Assembly: GCA_964491805.1 (NCBI GenBank)
Contig: CAZBGU010000002.1
Span: 1 to 64,000, forward strand
DNA from: UBA11704 sp964491805
GTDB lineage: Bacteria > Patescibacteriota > Minisyncoccia > Phycocordibacterales > UBA5272
DNA length: 64,000 nucleotides
Direction of reading: 5' to 3'
Position 1 is the stretch's first letter. Every line of letters starts with the position of its first letter. The notes below the pieces were generated by a model that saw only the letters and a program-made list of their open reading frames with translations, was not told the origin of the DNA and did not search any database. Below are positions 8,253-16,410 of the stretch, one piece after another. Both the position numbers and the translations under genes were made by a program.

Positions 8253-8810
8253 ATGAAGAAAAAGCAGTCAATTATATTAAAGAAAGGTGGGAACCTTAGC
8301 AATGAGACAATGAAGACAGTCGTAAAAAAAGTTACAAAGTCGTCAGTCAAAAAGACGAGTAGAAAAGTGGTCACCAAAGAAGTTGCAAAACTACCAGATC
8401 ATCATTTTAAGATTGTAAAAGTAAAACGTGGTCTTTCTGGTCTTGGGCTTTTTGCGGGTGAAGATATTAAGAAAGGGGAACTCATCATAGAGTACATTGG
8501 TAATATTCTCAATAAGGAGGAAGCGGAAAAAATTAATACCAATCAGTATCTCTTTGAAGTTAATCGTAATAAGACGATAGACGGATCAGTGAGATGGAAC
8601 ATTGCACGATACTGCAATCATGCGTGTGGCGATATAGGTAATGCAGAAAGCGAGATCAAGAAGGGACGTGTTTTCATTAAAGCAATTAAGAATATCAAAG
8701 AAGGGGAAGAAATTATGTATGACTACGGTGAAGAGTTCGTAAATGAATATATTGCACCATATGGATGTCGATGCTCGGCTACAGAACATTCATATAAAGC
8801 GAAGAAATAA
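8253..8810 (+). CDS. SET-domain protein lysine methyltransferase with histone-like basic tail
   Basis: SET enzymes move a methyl group from S-adenosylmethionine to lysine side chains of proteins. All core SET blocks are present: GLSGLGLFAGEDIKKGELI (about 60-78), the RYCNHAC motif equivalent to RFINHSCxPN (119-125), and GEEIMYDYGEEF (151-162) with the catalytic-type tyrosines 156 and 158. A partial post-SET motif CRC (172-174) follows. Residues 20-47 (KTVVKKVTKSSVKKTSRK...) form a Lys/Ser/Thr/Val tail that resembles histone H1 and could bind DNA or be self-methylated. ATG at position 8310 is an alternative start, preceded by AGGTGGG but at a long spacing. A histone-H1-like gene lies 390 bases downstream and is the obvious candidate substrate (inference). 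Confidence 0.85.
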   Translation: MKKKQSIILKKGGNLSNETMKTVVKKVTKSSVKKTSRKVVTKEVAKLPDHHFKIVKVKRGLSGLGLFAGEDIKKGELIIEYIGNILNKEEAEKINTNQYLFEVNRNKTIDGSVRWNIARYCNHACGDIGNAESEIKKGRVFIKAIKNIKEGEEIMYDYGEEFVNEYIAPYGCRCSATEHSYKAKK

Positions 8811-8840
8811 GATAGCAGAGTACAGATAAATAGATAACAG

Positions 8841-8880
8841 AGAAATGCACAGCATCAGAAGGATGCTGTGCATTTCTTGT
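8841..8880 (+). terminator. Intrinsic terminator after the SET gene
   Basis: GAAATGCACAGCATC and GATGCTGTGCATTTC form a perfect 15-bp stem, followed by TTGTAT. Confidence 0.85.
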
Positions 8881-8925
8881 ATACCTGGTAAGTACTGGTG
8901 GTAAAACGTACAAAATGGTAAGAAT

Positions 8926-9060
8926 ATGAGTGCAATAAAAAGATATTTAAATGAGTCTCTGTGTTCTATAAGCGCATCGGTCTGGTATCTGTTGTTTGCG
9001 TGTTTAGTAACTACTTATGCGAATTCTTCGCATTTGCATAAATACAAAATACAAAAATAA
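8926..9060 (+). CDS. Possible 44-residue membrane peptide
   Basis: A short frame (MSAIKRYLNESLCSISASV...) with one moderately hydrophobic segment (SVWYLLFACLVTTYA) and a polar, His/Lys-rich end, sitting alone between the SET gene and the H1-like gene. It could be chance: the 3' third contains an ATGCGAA/TTCGCAT inverted repeat and no strong start signal is visible. No family recognised. Confidence 0.25.
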   Translation: MSAIKRYLNESLCSISASVWYLLFACLVTTYANSSHLHKYKIQK

Positions 9061-9201
9061 AAAGTTATCCACATATTTTTTGTTACTTACTATTGTGTGT
9101 ATGTGTAGGAGTGTCATACTTATATGTAAGAGAGTAAATGATCAATGGTCGTTGGTCAAAATTACAAGCACTCTCGGATTTGTATAATAAAAAATATTTT
9201 T

Positions 9202-9321
9202 ATGGCAGCAAAGAAGACAGCAGCAAAGAAAGTTGCAAAGAAAGCAGTAAAGAAGGTTGCTAAGAAGGCAGCAAAGAAGACTGTTAAGAAGGCAGCAAAG
9301 AAGACTGCAAAGCGTGCTTAA
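9202..9321 (+). CDS. Histone-H1-like Lys/Ala-rich DNA-binding peptide
   Basis: A 39-residue protein made almost only of Lys, Ala, Val and Thr: tandem KKTAAKKVAKKAVKK-type pentads, the pattern of histone H1 C-terminal tails, chlamydial Hc1/Hc2 and the tails of some bacterial HU proteins. Such peptides bind DNA (or RNA) non-specifically through lysines and become helical on binding. TATAAT lies 13 bases before the ATG, and a very strong terminator follows the stop codon, so it is a free-standing gene and not a fragment of a longer one. It lies next to a SET lysine methyltransferase. It is below the length at which gene finders usually report genes. Confidence 0.8.
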   Translation: MAAKKTAAKKVAKKAVKKVAKKAAKKTVKKAAKKTAKRA

Positions 9322-9342
9322 TCGCACACAGATTGTTCTTTC

Positions 9343-9380
9343 GAAAACAAGCGTCACTCCCATGACGCTTGTTTTCTTTT
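9343..9380 (+). terminator. Intrinsic terminator after the H1-like gene
   Basis: GAAAACAAGCGTCA and TGACGCTTGTTTTC are perfect 14-base arms around a six-base loop, followed by a T run. Confidence 0.9.
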
Positions 9381-9704
9381 AATTAAAAGAACACGTGCAC
9401 AGTGCATGGGTGTCACTGTATTAATGTAGTAAATTCTAGTAAGTTGAGTCAGAGTCAGTTCATAGAGCACAGGATAATTCTTTCGTATAAGACGTATCTG
9501 TTTCTGTTGTAGGTATATGTGGTGACTGGTACTGCCGATTATGTAGATGTGGACAACGAGATCAATCTTTTTCTTTACAAAGATGTGTATATACGATACC
9601 ATTGCATATAGATGTTCCTACCACAACCACAGAAGTGGGTGGCGCATCTGTCGCACGGCTCGGGCAACCGAGCTGAACCAACCTCAACTTTCGGAGAGAC
9701 ATCC
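9381..9704. other. Intergenic region and leader of cassette B
   Basis: The first 200 bases are AT-rich with no coding signal. From about 9610 the composition turns sharply GC-rich. At 9658-9673 GCTCGG and CCGAGC pair around a GCAA tetraloop, and GGAGAG lies just before the cassette B start codon, so the GC-rich part is probably an untranslated mRNA leader. Confidence 0.5.
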
Positions 9705-10357
9705 ATGACAACCAAGCGTTCGGCCCGTGCGGGCCGTAAGAACCTGAGCGGCTCTGCGCCGTCGGCCTCGATCGGCNNNNNNNNNNNNNNNNNNNNNNNN
9801 NNNNNNNNNNNNNNNNNNNNNNNNNNNNNNNNNNNNNNNNNNNNNNNNNNNNNNNNNNNNNNNNNNNNNNNNNNNNGGCCCGTGCGGGCCGTAAGAACCT
9901 GAGCGGCTCTGCGCCGTCGGCCTCGATCGGCGGTGGCAACCTGGTCAAGATCGTCGACCTGAGTCGCGCGAAGAACAAGCTGCAGACCGACGCGAAGCCG
10001 AAGGCGACGACCGTGATCAACGGCCGACCGCACGCGCTGAACAAGCCGATGGCCTCGATCTCGGACGTGGGCGCAGCCACGGTGGCGATGACCAACGTCA
10101 TGACCAACGACCTGGGTCGCGTGAAGAACAAGGTGATGGCCAGTACCAAGCCGCTGGCCGCGAGCGCTGCCGGAAAGCCGGGTCGTGATGTCACCAGCAA
10201 GGCCAAGCCGACGGCCGCGTCGATCACCGCCTACACCATCTGCGCCGAGAAGCCCGCTGCCGCAAACCGTGACATCAACACCAAGAAGGCGCCTGCGCTC
10301 TGCCATGTCACCGCTGCGATCAAGGCCGGTCAACATCAGGCCGCTCGCGCGGCCTGA
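9705..10357 (+). CDS. GC-rich cassette B: Ala/Lys/Thr-rich basic protein, interrupted in the assembly by a 100-N gap
   Basis: An ATG after GGAGAG opens a frame (MTTKRSARAGRKNLSGSAPSA...) that enters the gap after 24 codons. The 55 bases after the gap repeat the 55 bases before it exactly. If that overlap is collapsed, the frame continues without interruption to the TGA at the end of the feature, giving one protein of 165 residues. It is basic, rich in Ala, Lys, Thr and Val, with repeated short K-P or K-A-rich blocks (STKPLAASAAGKPG, SKAKPTAAS, NTKKAPA), hence low-complexity and possibly nucleic-acid binding. GC content is well above 60 percent against roughly 40 percent around it. No family recognised. 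Confidence 0.6.
9722..9931 (+). repeat. 55-bp exact duplicate flanking the scaffold gap
   Basis: Bases 9722-9776 and 9877-9931 are identical. A duplicate of exactly this size on both sides of a run of N is the mark of two contig ends that overlap by an assembler k-mer and were spaced apart by a scaffolder rather than merged. Confidence 0.9.
9777..9876. other. Scaffold gap of exactly 100 N
   Basis: One hundred undetermined bases, a conventional placeholder length. The flanking duplicate suggests that no real sequence is missing or that the region is a short tandem repeat that could not be resolved. Confidence 0.95.
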
Positions 10358-10393
10358 TCATCAATCGTCGTCGGCCACAAGTCGATGACAACG

Positions 10394-10426
10394 CTCCCCA
10401 GGAAACCCCTGGGGACGTCTTTTTTT
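10394..10426 (+). terminator. GC-rich terminator of cassette B
   Basis: TCCCCAGG and CCTGGGGA pair around a short A-rich loop, then GTCTTTTTTT. Confidence 0.85.
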
Positions 10427-10535
10427 GTGCGAGCATATTTATGTAGTGCATCTTATGTGTGTTAACCTGTTTCATAAACAAAGAAGCACTGCTTTTATGG
10501 CAGCGCCCTTGTTCCATAGTGTAGCGTGGTGTGTA

Positions 10536-11057
10536 CTAACGCATTTCCATATTCATAGTGTTCATGTCGTGCCCGTTTATGGTGCCTTGTCTTACTTCAA
10601 GGAGTGATGGGTTAAGCATTCCAAATATCATCGCGACGTGCGCAACGACAAGAAAGACCGCAACGAAGATCGCGTGTAACTTTTGCTTTTCCTGGGTGCT
10701 TGCGTTCTTTTTGATGATATTAATTTCGAGAAGTGCGATTCCCATAAGCGGTATAACACCAAGAAGGTAGAACAAAACTGCAATAATATCGAACATACCT
10801 CTCCATCCACCTGATTGCGTGAGAGGGATCACTGCAGTGAAGAAGAGGTTGATAAAGATACCAAGAAAATAAAATCCTGCAATTATTCCTGACCAAGAGC
10901 TGAGTGTTTTTACTGCCCCATCATTTTTTCTTGTAAAAAGTAGATAGAGTTCTGTAATTGCAATAGTTTCTGCAAGAACAACAGGAATTGCCATATAGGT
11001 AATAAGGTTCCAAGGTTGATTGGAAGCAAGAAGCTCCATATAGTGTGTCATTGTCAT
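10536..11057 (-). CDS. Conserved four- to five-helix membrane protein
   Basis: A 173-residue integral membrane protein. Hydrophobic segments at about residues 17-42 (LITYMAIPVVLAETIAITELYLLF), 57-80 (GIIAGFYFLGIFINLFFTAVIPL), 89-112 (FDIIAVLFYLLGVIPLMGIALLEI) and 128-147 (AIFVAVFLVVAHVAMIFGML). The start MTMTHYMELLASNQPWNL and the block IPVVLAETIAITELY look like a conserved bacterial family often labelled permease without proof of transport. The tail is Met/His/Asn-rich (GHDMNTMNMEMR), which might bind copper or silver. It probably forms a pair with the next gene upstream on this strand, which also carries Met/His residues. Confidence 0.6.
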   Translation of the reverse strand: MTMTHYMELLASNQPWNLITYMAIPVVLAETIAITELYLLFTRKNDGAVKTLSSWSGIIAGFYFLGIFINLFFTAVIPLTQSGGWRGMFDIIAVLFYLLGVIPLMGIALLEINIIKKNASTQEKQKLHAIFVAVFLVVAHVAMIFGMLNPSLLEVRQGTINGHDMNTMNMEMR

Positions 11058-11114
11058 AATAGATGTAAAGTAATAGTTTTCAATAAAGTTGCGAATAAAA
11101 TTAAGAGAGTCACA

Positions 11115-11507
11115 CTAAAATGGCTTAGGGTGTAGTATTCCTTGTGAAAAAAGAAACTGATATAAGAAGAGGTGGGGTGTTAATTGCTTTTGGTGAACGA
11201 CTATTGAGAACAGGGTAGTTTGATCATAGAGTTGTCGATCCTTAAGTACAGAAAAAGTGCGAACGATGGTAACACTTCCAAGATATGAAAGTACTGTTAT
11301 AAGAATTGTCGTAACAACGGTCTGTATATCTTGTGCTCCTGTATGTGTATGGTTTGGGATAAGATATTCGAACGGACAATCAGACATGTGTCCATCAACA
11401 GATGACATATGGATGATATGAACAAAGCCAAGGGTCAAGAAGCCTATATAGCTTATAAGGAGAATTTGTGCAATTGCTCGGAGTGTCGTCTCTCTGAATA
11501 GGTTCAT
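11115..11507 (-). CDS. Three-helix membrane protein with His/Met/Cys segment
   Basis: A 130-residue membrane protein: helix 1 at about 10-32 (IAQILLISYIGFLTLGFVHIIHM), an exposed loop HMSSVDGHMSDCPFEYLIP rich in His, Met and Cys, helix 2 at about 65-85 (VVTTILITVLSYLGSVTIVRTF) and a weaker C-terminal hydrophobic part. The GHMSDCPF pattern resembles short metal-related membrane proteins seen in CPR genomes; copper or silver handling is inference. It is transcribed ahead of the neighbouring membrane protein, 57 bases apart. Confidence 0.5.
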   Translation of the reverse strand: MNLFRETTLRAIAQILLISYIGFLTLGFVHIIHMSSVDGHMSDCPFEYLIPNHTHTGAQDIQTVVTTILITVLSYLGSVTIVRTFSVLKDRQLYDQTTLFSIVVHQKQLTPHLFLYQFLFSQGILHPKPF

Positions 11508-11579
11508 AGGTTAAGTATATACCTGTTTAGTTTTGTTTGATAGTTTGTATCAGTATCTATGTGCTACACTTTTCATACT

Positions 11580-11915
11580 ATGAATATCACTGTTAAGAGT
11601 CTTGGGGTCGTGTCAGGGGATGAGAACGGTTTTGTTAAGTTCGTGCTCCTTGAAGATGATGTTCTTGTCTTTGGTAAGTGTATCTGGCACAGAGAGCTTG
11701 TTATTGCTTTTTATGGTAAGGAAGTTGATGTGACGGTGATCGCTGCAGGAATATTGCCAAAAGATGTGAGTAAGGCGCCGCTTGATGAGTCGCATTGGGG
11801 TGAGTGGAAGTCTAGCGGCTACGATGTGGTGACACCTCCTCAATATAGAGAGGTTATTAAGAATGCTCTTACGTCATTTGAGACAGAAATCAATCGTCTG
11901 TGGGGGAAGGTGTAG
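11580..11915 (+). CDS. Hypothetical small soluble protein
   Basis: A 111-residue protein, beta-rich in its first half (MNITVKSLGVVSGDENGFVKFVLLEDDVLVFG) and helical at the end (PPQYREVIKNALTSFETEINRLWGKV). The start is the ATG nine bases after a TACACT box. No family recognised. A strong terminator follows. Confidence 0.55.
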   Translation: MNITVKSLGVVSGDENGFVKFVLLEDDVLVFGKCIWHRELVIAFYGKEVDVTVIAAGILPKDVSKAPLDESHWGEWKSSGYDVVTPPQYREVIKNALTSFETEINRLWGKV

Positions 11916-11936
11916 ATTGGTTTGTTGATGGAAGTT

Positions 11937-11976
11937 AGCAAGGAGCGAAACCGAAGGTTTCGCTCCTTGCTTCTTT
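11937..11976 (+). terminator. Intrinsic terminator
   Basis: AGCAAGGAGCGAAACC and GGTTTCGCTCCTTGCT are perfect 16-base arms around GAA, followed by TCTTTT. Confidence 0.9.
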
Positions 11977-12024
11977 TATGCTTTTAACCTACTAGCTACA
12001 GACTATCAGCTACCGGCTATTGTA

Positions 12025-12033
12025 TGGTATAAT
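12025..12033 (+). promoter_or_regulatory. Extended -10 promoter of secA, leaderless
   Basis: TGG-TATAAT ends nine bases before the secA ATG. With transcription normally starting about seven bases after the -10 box, the mRNA would begin at or next to the start codon. Confidence 0.65.
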
Positions 12034-12042
12034 CCCTTAACT

Positions 12043-14589
12043 ATGTCTTTTATTGCAAAGCTTTTTCCGGATGAGTCCAAAAAAACTATAAAATCACTTA
12101 CACCTATAGTAGATAAGGTGTTTTCGTATGAGGATGAACTCAAAACATTGAGTGCTCAGGATCTCAAGGCGAGAAGTCTCGCGCTTAAGGAACGTGTTAT
12201 GGCTGAGATTGCAGGACTCACTGGCGAAGAGCTCAAAGCAAAAGAAAAGAAAGTTCTCGAAGATGTTCTTCCAGAAGCATTTGCACTTGTACGTGAAGGT
12301 GCTCGTCGTGCTCTTAAGATGATGCATTACCGTGTACAGGTTGTTGGAGGTATCCTTCTTCATCGTGGCCACATTGCAGAAATGAGAACTGGAGAAGGTA
12401 AGACACTTGTTGCGACACTTCCTGCGTATCTCAATGCACTCACAGGGCGTGGTGTACATATTGTTACCGTGAACGACTATCTTTCACGTCGTGATGCGGT
12501 ATGGATGGGGCAGGTGTATGATGCGCTCGGTCTTTCTGTTGCTGTTATCAATCATCAATCGTCATTCATCTACGACAGTACACATCTTTCACAACAAGAA
12601 GTGAAGGAAGATGATGCTGTGCGTGATGAGGTTGGTTCATACAAAGTTGTGTATGATTTTCTCAATCCTTGCAATCGTCAGCAAGCATATCGTGCAGATA
12701 TCACTTACGGTACGAACAATGAATTCGGCTTCGATTATCTTCGTGACAATATTGGCTACAACAAAGAAGCTATTACTCAACACACACACCACTATGCGAT
12801 CGTGGATGAGATCGACTCTATTCTTATCGATGAGGCGCGTACACCGCTCATTATCTCCGCACCATCACAGCAGTCGAGTGATATGTATACCAATTTTGCC
12901 AGCATTGCAGAGTCACTTGTAGAAGGTGATGATTATACTGTTGATGAGAAGCAGCGAGCTATCGCTCTCACCGAGGAAGGTATCAACAAAGCAGAGAAGG
13001 CACTTAACATTTCTAATATCTACTCTGTAGAAGGAATGAAGTATGTGCACCACTTGGAAACTGCAGTTAAAGCAAAGGCACTCTTCCTTCGTGAGCGTGA
13101 ATATGTGGTGAAGGATGGCGAAGTGATTATAGTCGATGAGTTCACTGGACGTATGCAACCAGGGCGACGTTGGTCAGACGGTATCCATCAGGCAGTGGAA
13201 GCAAAAGAAGGTGTGAAGATCGAACAAGAGTCACGAACGCTTGCTTCTATTACGTTCCAGAACTATTTCCGTTTCTACGAGAAGCTTGCTGGTATGACAG
13301 GAACTGCAGAGACTTCAAAAGAAGAGTTCTATAAAGTGTATGGACTTGTTGTAACACCTATTCCAACACACAACGCTATTCGTCGTACAGATCATAGTGA
13401 TTATATTTTCCAGACTGAGAAGGGTAAGTGGCAAGCACTTTCACGAAAAGTAAAGGAACTTCACGAGAAGGGGCAACCAGTACTCATCGGTACTATTTCT
13501 ATTGAGAAGAACGAGGCAATTTCTAAGTATCTTGAACGTGAAGGTGTTCCTCATGCCGTTCTCAACGCGAAGAATCATGAAAAAGAGGGAGAGATTGTTG
13601 CGGCTGCTGGTAGAAAAGGTGCGGTGACTATTGCAACCAACATGGCAGGACGTGGTGTGGATATTAAGCTTGGTGGTCCACAAGCAACAGATGCAGAACG
13701 AGAAGATGTTCTTGCTCTTGGTGGACTCTTCGTTGTTGGTACAGAGCGTCACGAAGCACGCCGTATTGATAACCAGCTCCGTGGACGTTCTGGTCGTCAG
13801 GGGGATGTTGGTGAGACTCAGTTCTATGTATCACTTGAGGATGATCTCATGCGTGTGTTTGGTTCACAGAACATCAAGGCAATGATGGGGCGCTTCGGTA
13901 TTCCAGAAGATGAGCCGATTGCGTCTAAGCTCGTGTCACGTGCCCTTGAAGGTGCACAAGAGAAGATCGAAGGGTATCACTTTGACACACGTAAGCACAC
14001 ACTCCAGTATGACGATGTGCTCAACCAGCAGCGTACAAGTATCTATGCGAAGCGTCGCAAGATTCTTTTTGAAGATGATGCTTTTGTTGATGAGGTACTA
14101 GCAGAACTTGTTGCAGAGAAAGAAGAACTCGGCCCAGTGCTCAAGGAGAAGGAAGAAAAGTATAGTCGTGAAGCAGTGCACCACATTTTCCGCATCATGA
14201 TGCTTCAGATTATAGATACCCTTTGGATGGATCATCTCGATGCTATGGAACACCTTCGTTCGAGCGTAAACCTTCGTGCATACGGTCAGCGTGACCCACT
14301 TGTTGAGTACAAGAAGGAAGGTCTTAGAATGTTTAGAGGTCTCGAAGCATCACTTCGCTCCGAGCTTACAGCATTCATTGAGAATCTTGATGGATTCTTC
14401 GCTGCACAGCAAGCGCAACAAGCACAGGACTTTGTGCAGGTGATTCCCGAAAGCGCTGGCCATGACACTGATGTCGTTGAAGCTACAAAAGATGGTGAGA
14501 AGTATGGAAGAAATGACCCATGTCCATGCGGTAGTGGAAAGAAAGTGAAGAAGTGTGATTGTAAGGAATACGAGTATCTACGTAAGTAG
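12043..14589 (+). CDS. secA: Protein translocase ATPase SecA
   Basis: The motor that drives preproteins through SecYEG. Visible in order: Walker A MRTGEGKTL (about 110), Walker B/DEAD region DEIDSILIDEARTPL (about 262), the preprotein cross-linking domain, the second nucleotide-binding fold with ATNMAGRGVDIKLGG and RQLGR-like NQLRGRSGRQGD, the helical scaffold and wing domains, and a C-terminal SEC-C zinc motif (NDPCPCGSGKKVKKCDC) that binds SecB or ribosomes. At 848 residues it is close to the normal length. It stands alone; secB is not visible. It will be needed for the many signal-peptide proteins and pilins encoded nearby. Confidence 0.97.
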   Translation: MSFIAKLFPDESKKTIKSLTPIVDKVFSYEDELKTLSAQDLKARSLALKERVMAEIAGLTGEELKAKEKKVLEDVLPEAFALVREGARRALKMMHYRVQVVGGILLHRGHIAEMRTGEGKTLVATLPAYLNALTGRGVHIVTVNDYLSRRDAVWMGQVYDALGLSVAVINHQSSFIYDSTHLSQQEVKEDDAVRDEVGSYKVVYDFLNPCNRQQAYRADITYGTNNEFGFDYLRDNIGYNKEAITQHTHHYAIVDEIDSILIDEARTPLIISAPSQQSSDMYTNFASIAESLVEGDDYTVDEKQRAIALTEEGINKAEKALNISNIYSVEGMKYVHHLETAVKAKALFLREREYVVKDGEVIIVDEFTGRMQPGRRWSDGIHQAVEAKEGVKIEQESRTLASITFQNYFRFYEKLAGMTGTAETSKEEFYKVYGLVVTPIPTHNAIRRTDHSDYIFQTEKGKWQALSRKVKELHEKGQPVLIGTISIEKNEAISKYLEREGVPHAVLNAKNHEKEGEIVAAAGRKGAVTIATNMAGRGVDIKLGGPQATDAEREDVLALGGLFVVGTERHEARRIDNQLRGRSGRQGDVGETQFYVSLEDDLMRVFGSQNIKAMMGRFGIPEDEPIASKLVSRALEGAQEKIEGYHFDTRKHTLQYDDVLNQQRTSIYAKRRKILFEDDAFVDEVLAELVAEKEELGPVLKEKEEKYSREAVHHIFRIMMLQIIDTLWMDHLDAMEHLRSSVNLRAYGQRDPLVEYKKEGLRMFRGLEASLRSELTAFIENLDGFFAAQQAQQAQDFVQVIPESAGHDTDVVEATKDGEKYGRNDPCPCGSGKKVKKCDCKEYEYLRK

Positions 14590-14802
14590 GATTTTTCTTA
14601 ATTTTCTTTTCTAAATCTCATTTGTTTTAAACTTTTTCATCGAAATAACCAGCATAATTTCTTGCTAGAAATTTGCTTTTGTCTCGCGCCATCGCGCTAC
14701 ACAAGGCTTTATAAAGAAAAAGTTTGGAGTTAACGTAAACACAGGCGCAGAACACAAATATAAGTTCGTGTTTGTACAAGAATGACCTGATATACTGAAT
14801 CT

Positions 14803-15627
14803 ATGCTTGAATGTTTTTATGAAAAAAGTCGTGAAGAAATTAAAAATCTCCTCATAGATTTTCTTGATGTAGATTTTTACCAAAAATTTTCTGATTTGAA
14901 GGGCGTTGTTTCCATTGTTGTTACTGGTTCTGTTGGGTGTGGAGTATATGATAGGTATAGTGATATAGATATGAGTATTGTATTTCCTGATGAGACCCTG
15001 GCAGAGAAATACACGACTTTACTCAGAGAGTATAAAATACATCTTAAAGAATTGGATTTACCGATACAACTACACACCAGTAAAGCTTTTCTGCAATTAG
15101 AAGCAAGGTTAGCTACGTGGAAAGAAGACGGTCTTCTCAAAGAAATATCTTCAGCTCTTATTGTTGAAGACCCATATCATAGTTTCCGTACACTACAGGA
15201 GAAATATCATATGTATCCAGAAGATATACGAAGGGAAAAATTGAAATGGCTTTTCTCAGAACTTGTTTTGGAAATAGAAGAAAGGTGGAGAGTTGCAAAA
15301 GAAAGAAATAATGTTTATTTTTGTGAAGCAATCAAGCTGCGGGTTATTAAACTTTCGTTCACGGTACTTCTTTTGCTTGACGGGCAATATCCGTCTTATG
15401 ACAAACATATTTACAAAGATGTTAAAGCTTTAGAAGGTATTTCATCTCAAGTTCTTTCCTTGGTAGATGAACTTCTTCATGAGAAAGATATAACAAAGAC
15501 TGCAGAGTTTTTGAAGAGTCTCTTCAGTTGTATTGAGAGTACATTACTCGAGAAGGGGGTAATTACTAAAGAGAGTATGGATTATTGGTTGTGCTTTAGA
15601 ACCCGTTACAATGTTGTGCTAGGGTAG
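14803..15627 (+). CDS. Nucleotidyltransferase-fold protein with DUF4037-like C-terminal domain
   Basis: A 274-residue soluble protein. The nucleotidyltransferase motif is clear: VTGSVGCGVYDRYSDIDMSIVF (about 39-61) with GS and the DxD pair, and a third acidic residue in LDLPIQLH. The C-terminal half carries WLFSELVLEIEERWRVAKERNN and GQYPSYDKHIYK, as in DUF4037, a helical partner of such domains. Related proteins modify antibiotics, tRNA or proteins with nucleotides; the substrate here is unknown. TATACT lies six bases before the ATG. It leads a short run of three same-strand genes spaced 5 and 12 bases apart. Confidence 0.75.
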   Translation: MLECFYEKSREEIKNLLIDFLDVDFYQKFSDLKGVVSIVVTGSVGCGVYDRYSDIDMSIVFPDETLAEKYTTLLREYKIHLKELDLPIQLHTSKAFLQLEARLATWKEDGLLKEISSALIVEDPYHSFRTLQEKYHMYPEDIRREKLKWLFSELVLEIEERWRVAKERNNVYFCEAIKLRVIKLSFTVLLLLDGQYPSYDKHIYKDVKALEGISSQVLSLVDELLHEKDITKTAEFLKSLFSCIESTLLEKGVITKESMDYWLCFRTRYNVVLG

Positions 15628-15632
15628 AATTT

Positions 15633-15896
15633 ATGAAAACAATTAGTAAGAAAATTAATCAAGAATATTTTGATGATATTGTGAATGGAAAAAAGAAAGC
15701 AGAGTTTCGTCTGAATAATTTTGATGTGGAAGAGGGTGATACGTTGCAGTTGATTGAAGTAGATAATGAGAACAAGGAGACTGGTAGGGTGATAGAAAAG
15801 AAAGTTACGTATGTTTGGAAGTGCGACATTAACAATACCTATTGGCCAGTTGAAGAAATTCTTGAAAAGGGTATTCAGGTGATTTCGATGGAATAA
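15633..15896 (+). CDS. DUF3850-like (ASCH/PUA-fold) small protein
   Basis: An 87-residue protein with the KKINQEYFDDIVNGKKKAEFR opening and a GDTLQLIEV strand, the layout of DUF3850 and other small ASCH-like domains, which adopt the PUA fold and are thought to bind RNA or modified nucleotides. The final block (ILEKGIQVISME) corresponds to the closing strand of the fold. Five bases separate it from the upstream nucleotidyltransferase, so they are probably co-transcribed. Confidence 0.7.
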   Translation: MKTISKKINQEYFDDIVNGKKKAEFRLNNFDVEEGDTLQLIEVDNENKETGRVIEKKVTYVWKCDINNTYWPVEEILEKGIQVISME

Positions 15897-15908
15897 AATA
15901 ATTATTGT

Positions 15909-16361
15909 ATGAATTTAAATTATAGGAAAGCATCAATAGATGATATTCCGCTGTTGATTGCTCTTGAGAAAAAGATTCAAAGAGTAAGAACGTATTCTGG
16001 TACTTTTAATGTTGAGGAATGGATAGAAGAGCTTAAGGTTGGTGTGGTATATATTGTGGAAAAGGACGGTGTACCAGTTGGTGATGTAATGTATGAAATG
16101 AAATCACCTTACCATGCATACATCGATACAATTCTTGTTATTCCTGAATACCAAGGACAAGGAATTGCACAGCAAGTTATGAAATATGTTTTAAATGAGA
16201 TTGGAGAGGTGGAAAGAGTTGACCTTGTGACACACCCAGAAAATATTCGAGCTATTAGACTGTATGAATCTCTTGGATTTAAAGTTGAATCACGAAAAGA
16301 AAATTATTTTGGAGACGGGGAGCCAAGGCTAGTTATGTCGCTCGGGAAGAATGTGATGTAA
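15909..16361 (+). CDS. GNAT family N-acetyltransferase
   Basis: A 150-residue acetyl-CoA-dependent acetyltransferase. The CoA-binding motif A is VIPEYQGQGIAQQVMKYVL (about 77-96; QGQGIA is the pyrophosphate loop), and motif B is HPENIRAIRLYESLGFKVESR (about 112-133). The substrate is unknown: such enzymes act on protein N-termini, polyamines, antibiotics or tRNA. Follows the DUF3850-like gene after 12 bases. Confidence 0.85.
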   Translation: MNLNYRKASIDDIPLLIALEKKIQRVRTYSGTFNVEEWIEELKVGVVYIVEKDGVPVGDVMYEMKSPYHAYIDTILVIPEYQGQGIAQQVMKYVLNEIGEVERVDLVTHPENIRAIRLYESLGFKVESRKENYFGDGEPRLVMSLGKNVM

Positions 16362-16410
16362 ATTTCGTATGGTAAACTAATAACCAATAACTAATTACGA
16401 ATAACCACCC

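Noticed and set aside
9562..10336. Two long minus-strand frames across the GC-rich region at 9.6-10.3 kb
   Set aside because: GC-rich coding DNA leaves the opposite strand open by chance. Only the plus frame has a ribosome site, continuity across the collapsed gap and a terminator in the right direction.
15633..15896. DUF3850-like gene considered as an antitoxin of a toxin-antitoxin pair with the nucleotidyltransferase
   Set aside because: The upstream protein has the long DUF4037-type layout rather than that of MNT toxins or antitoxins, and no HEPN partner is present.
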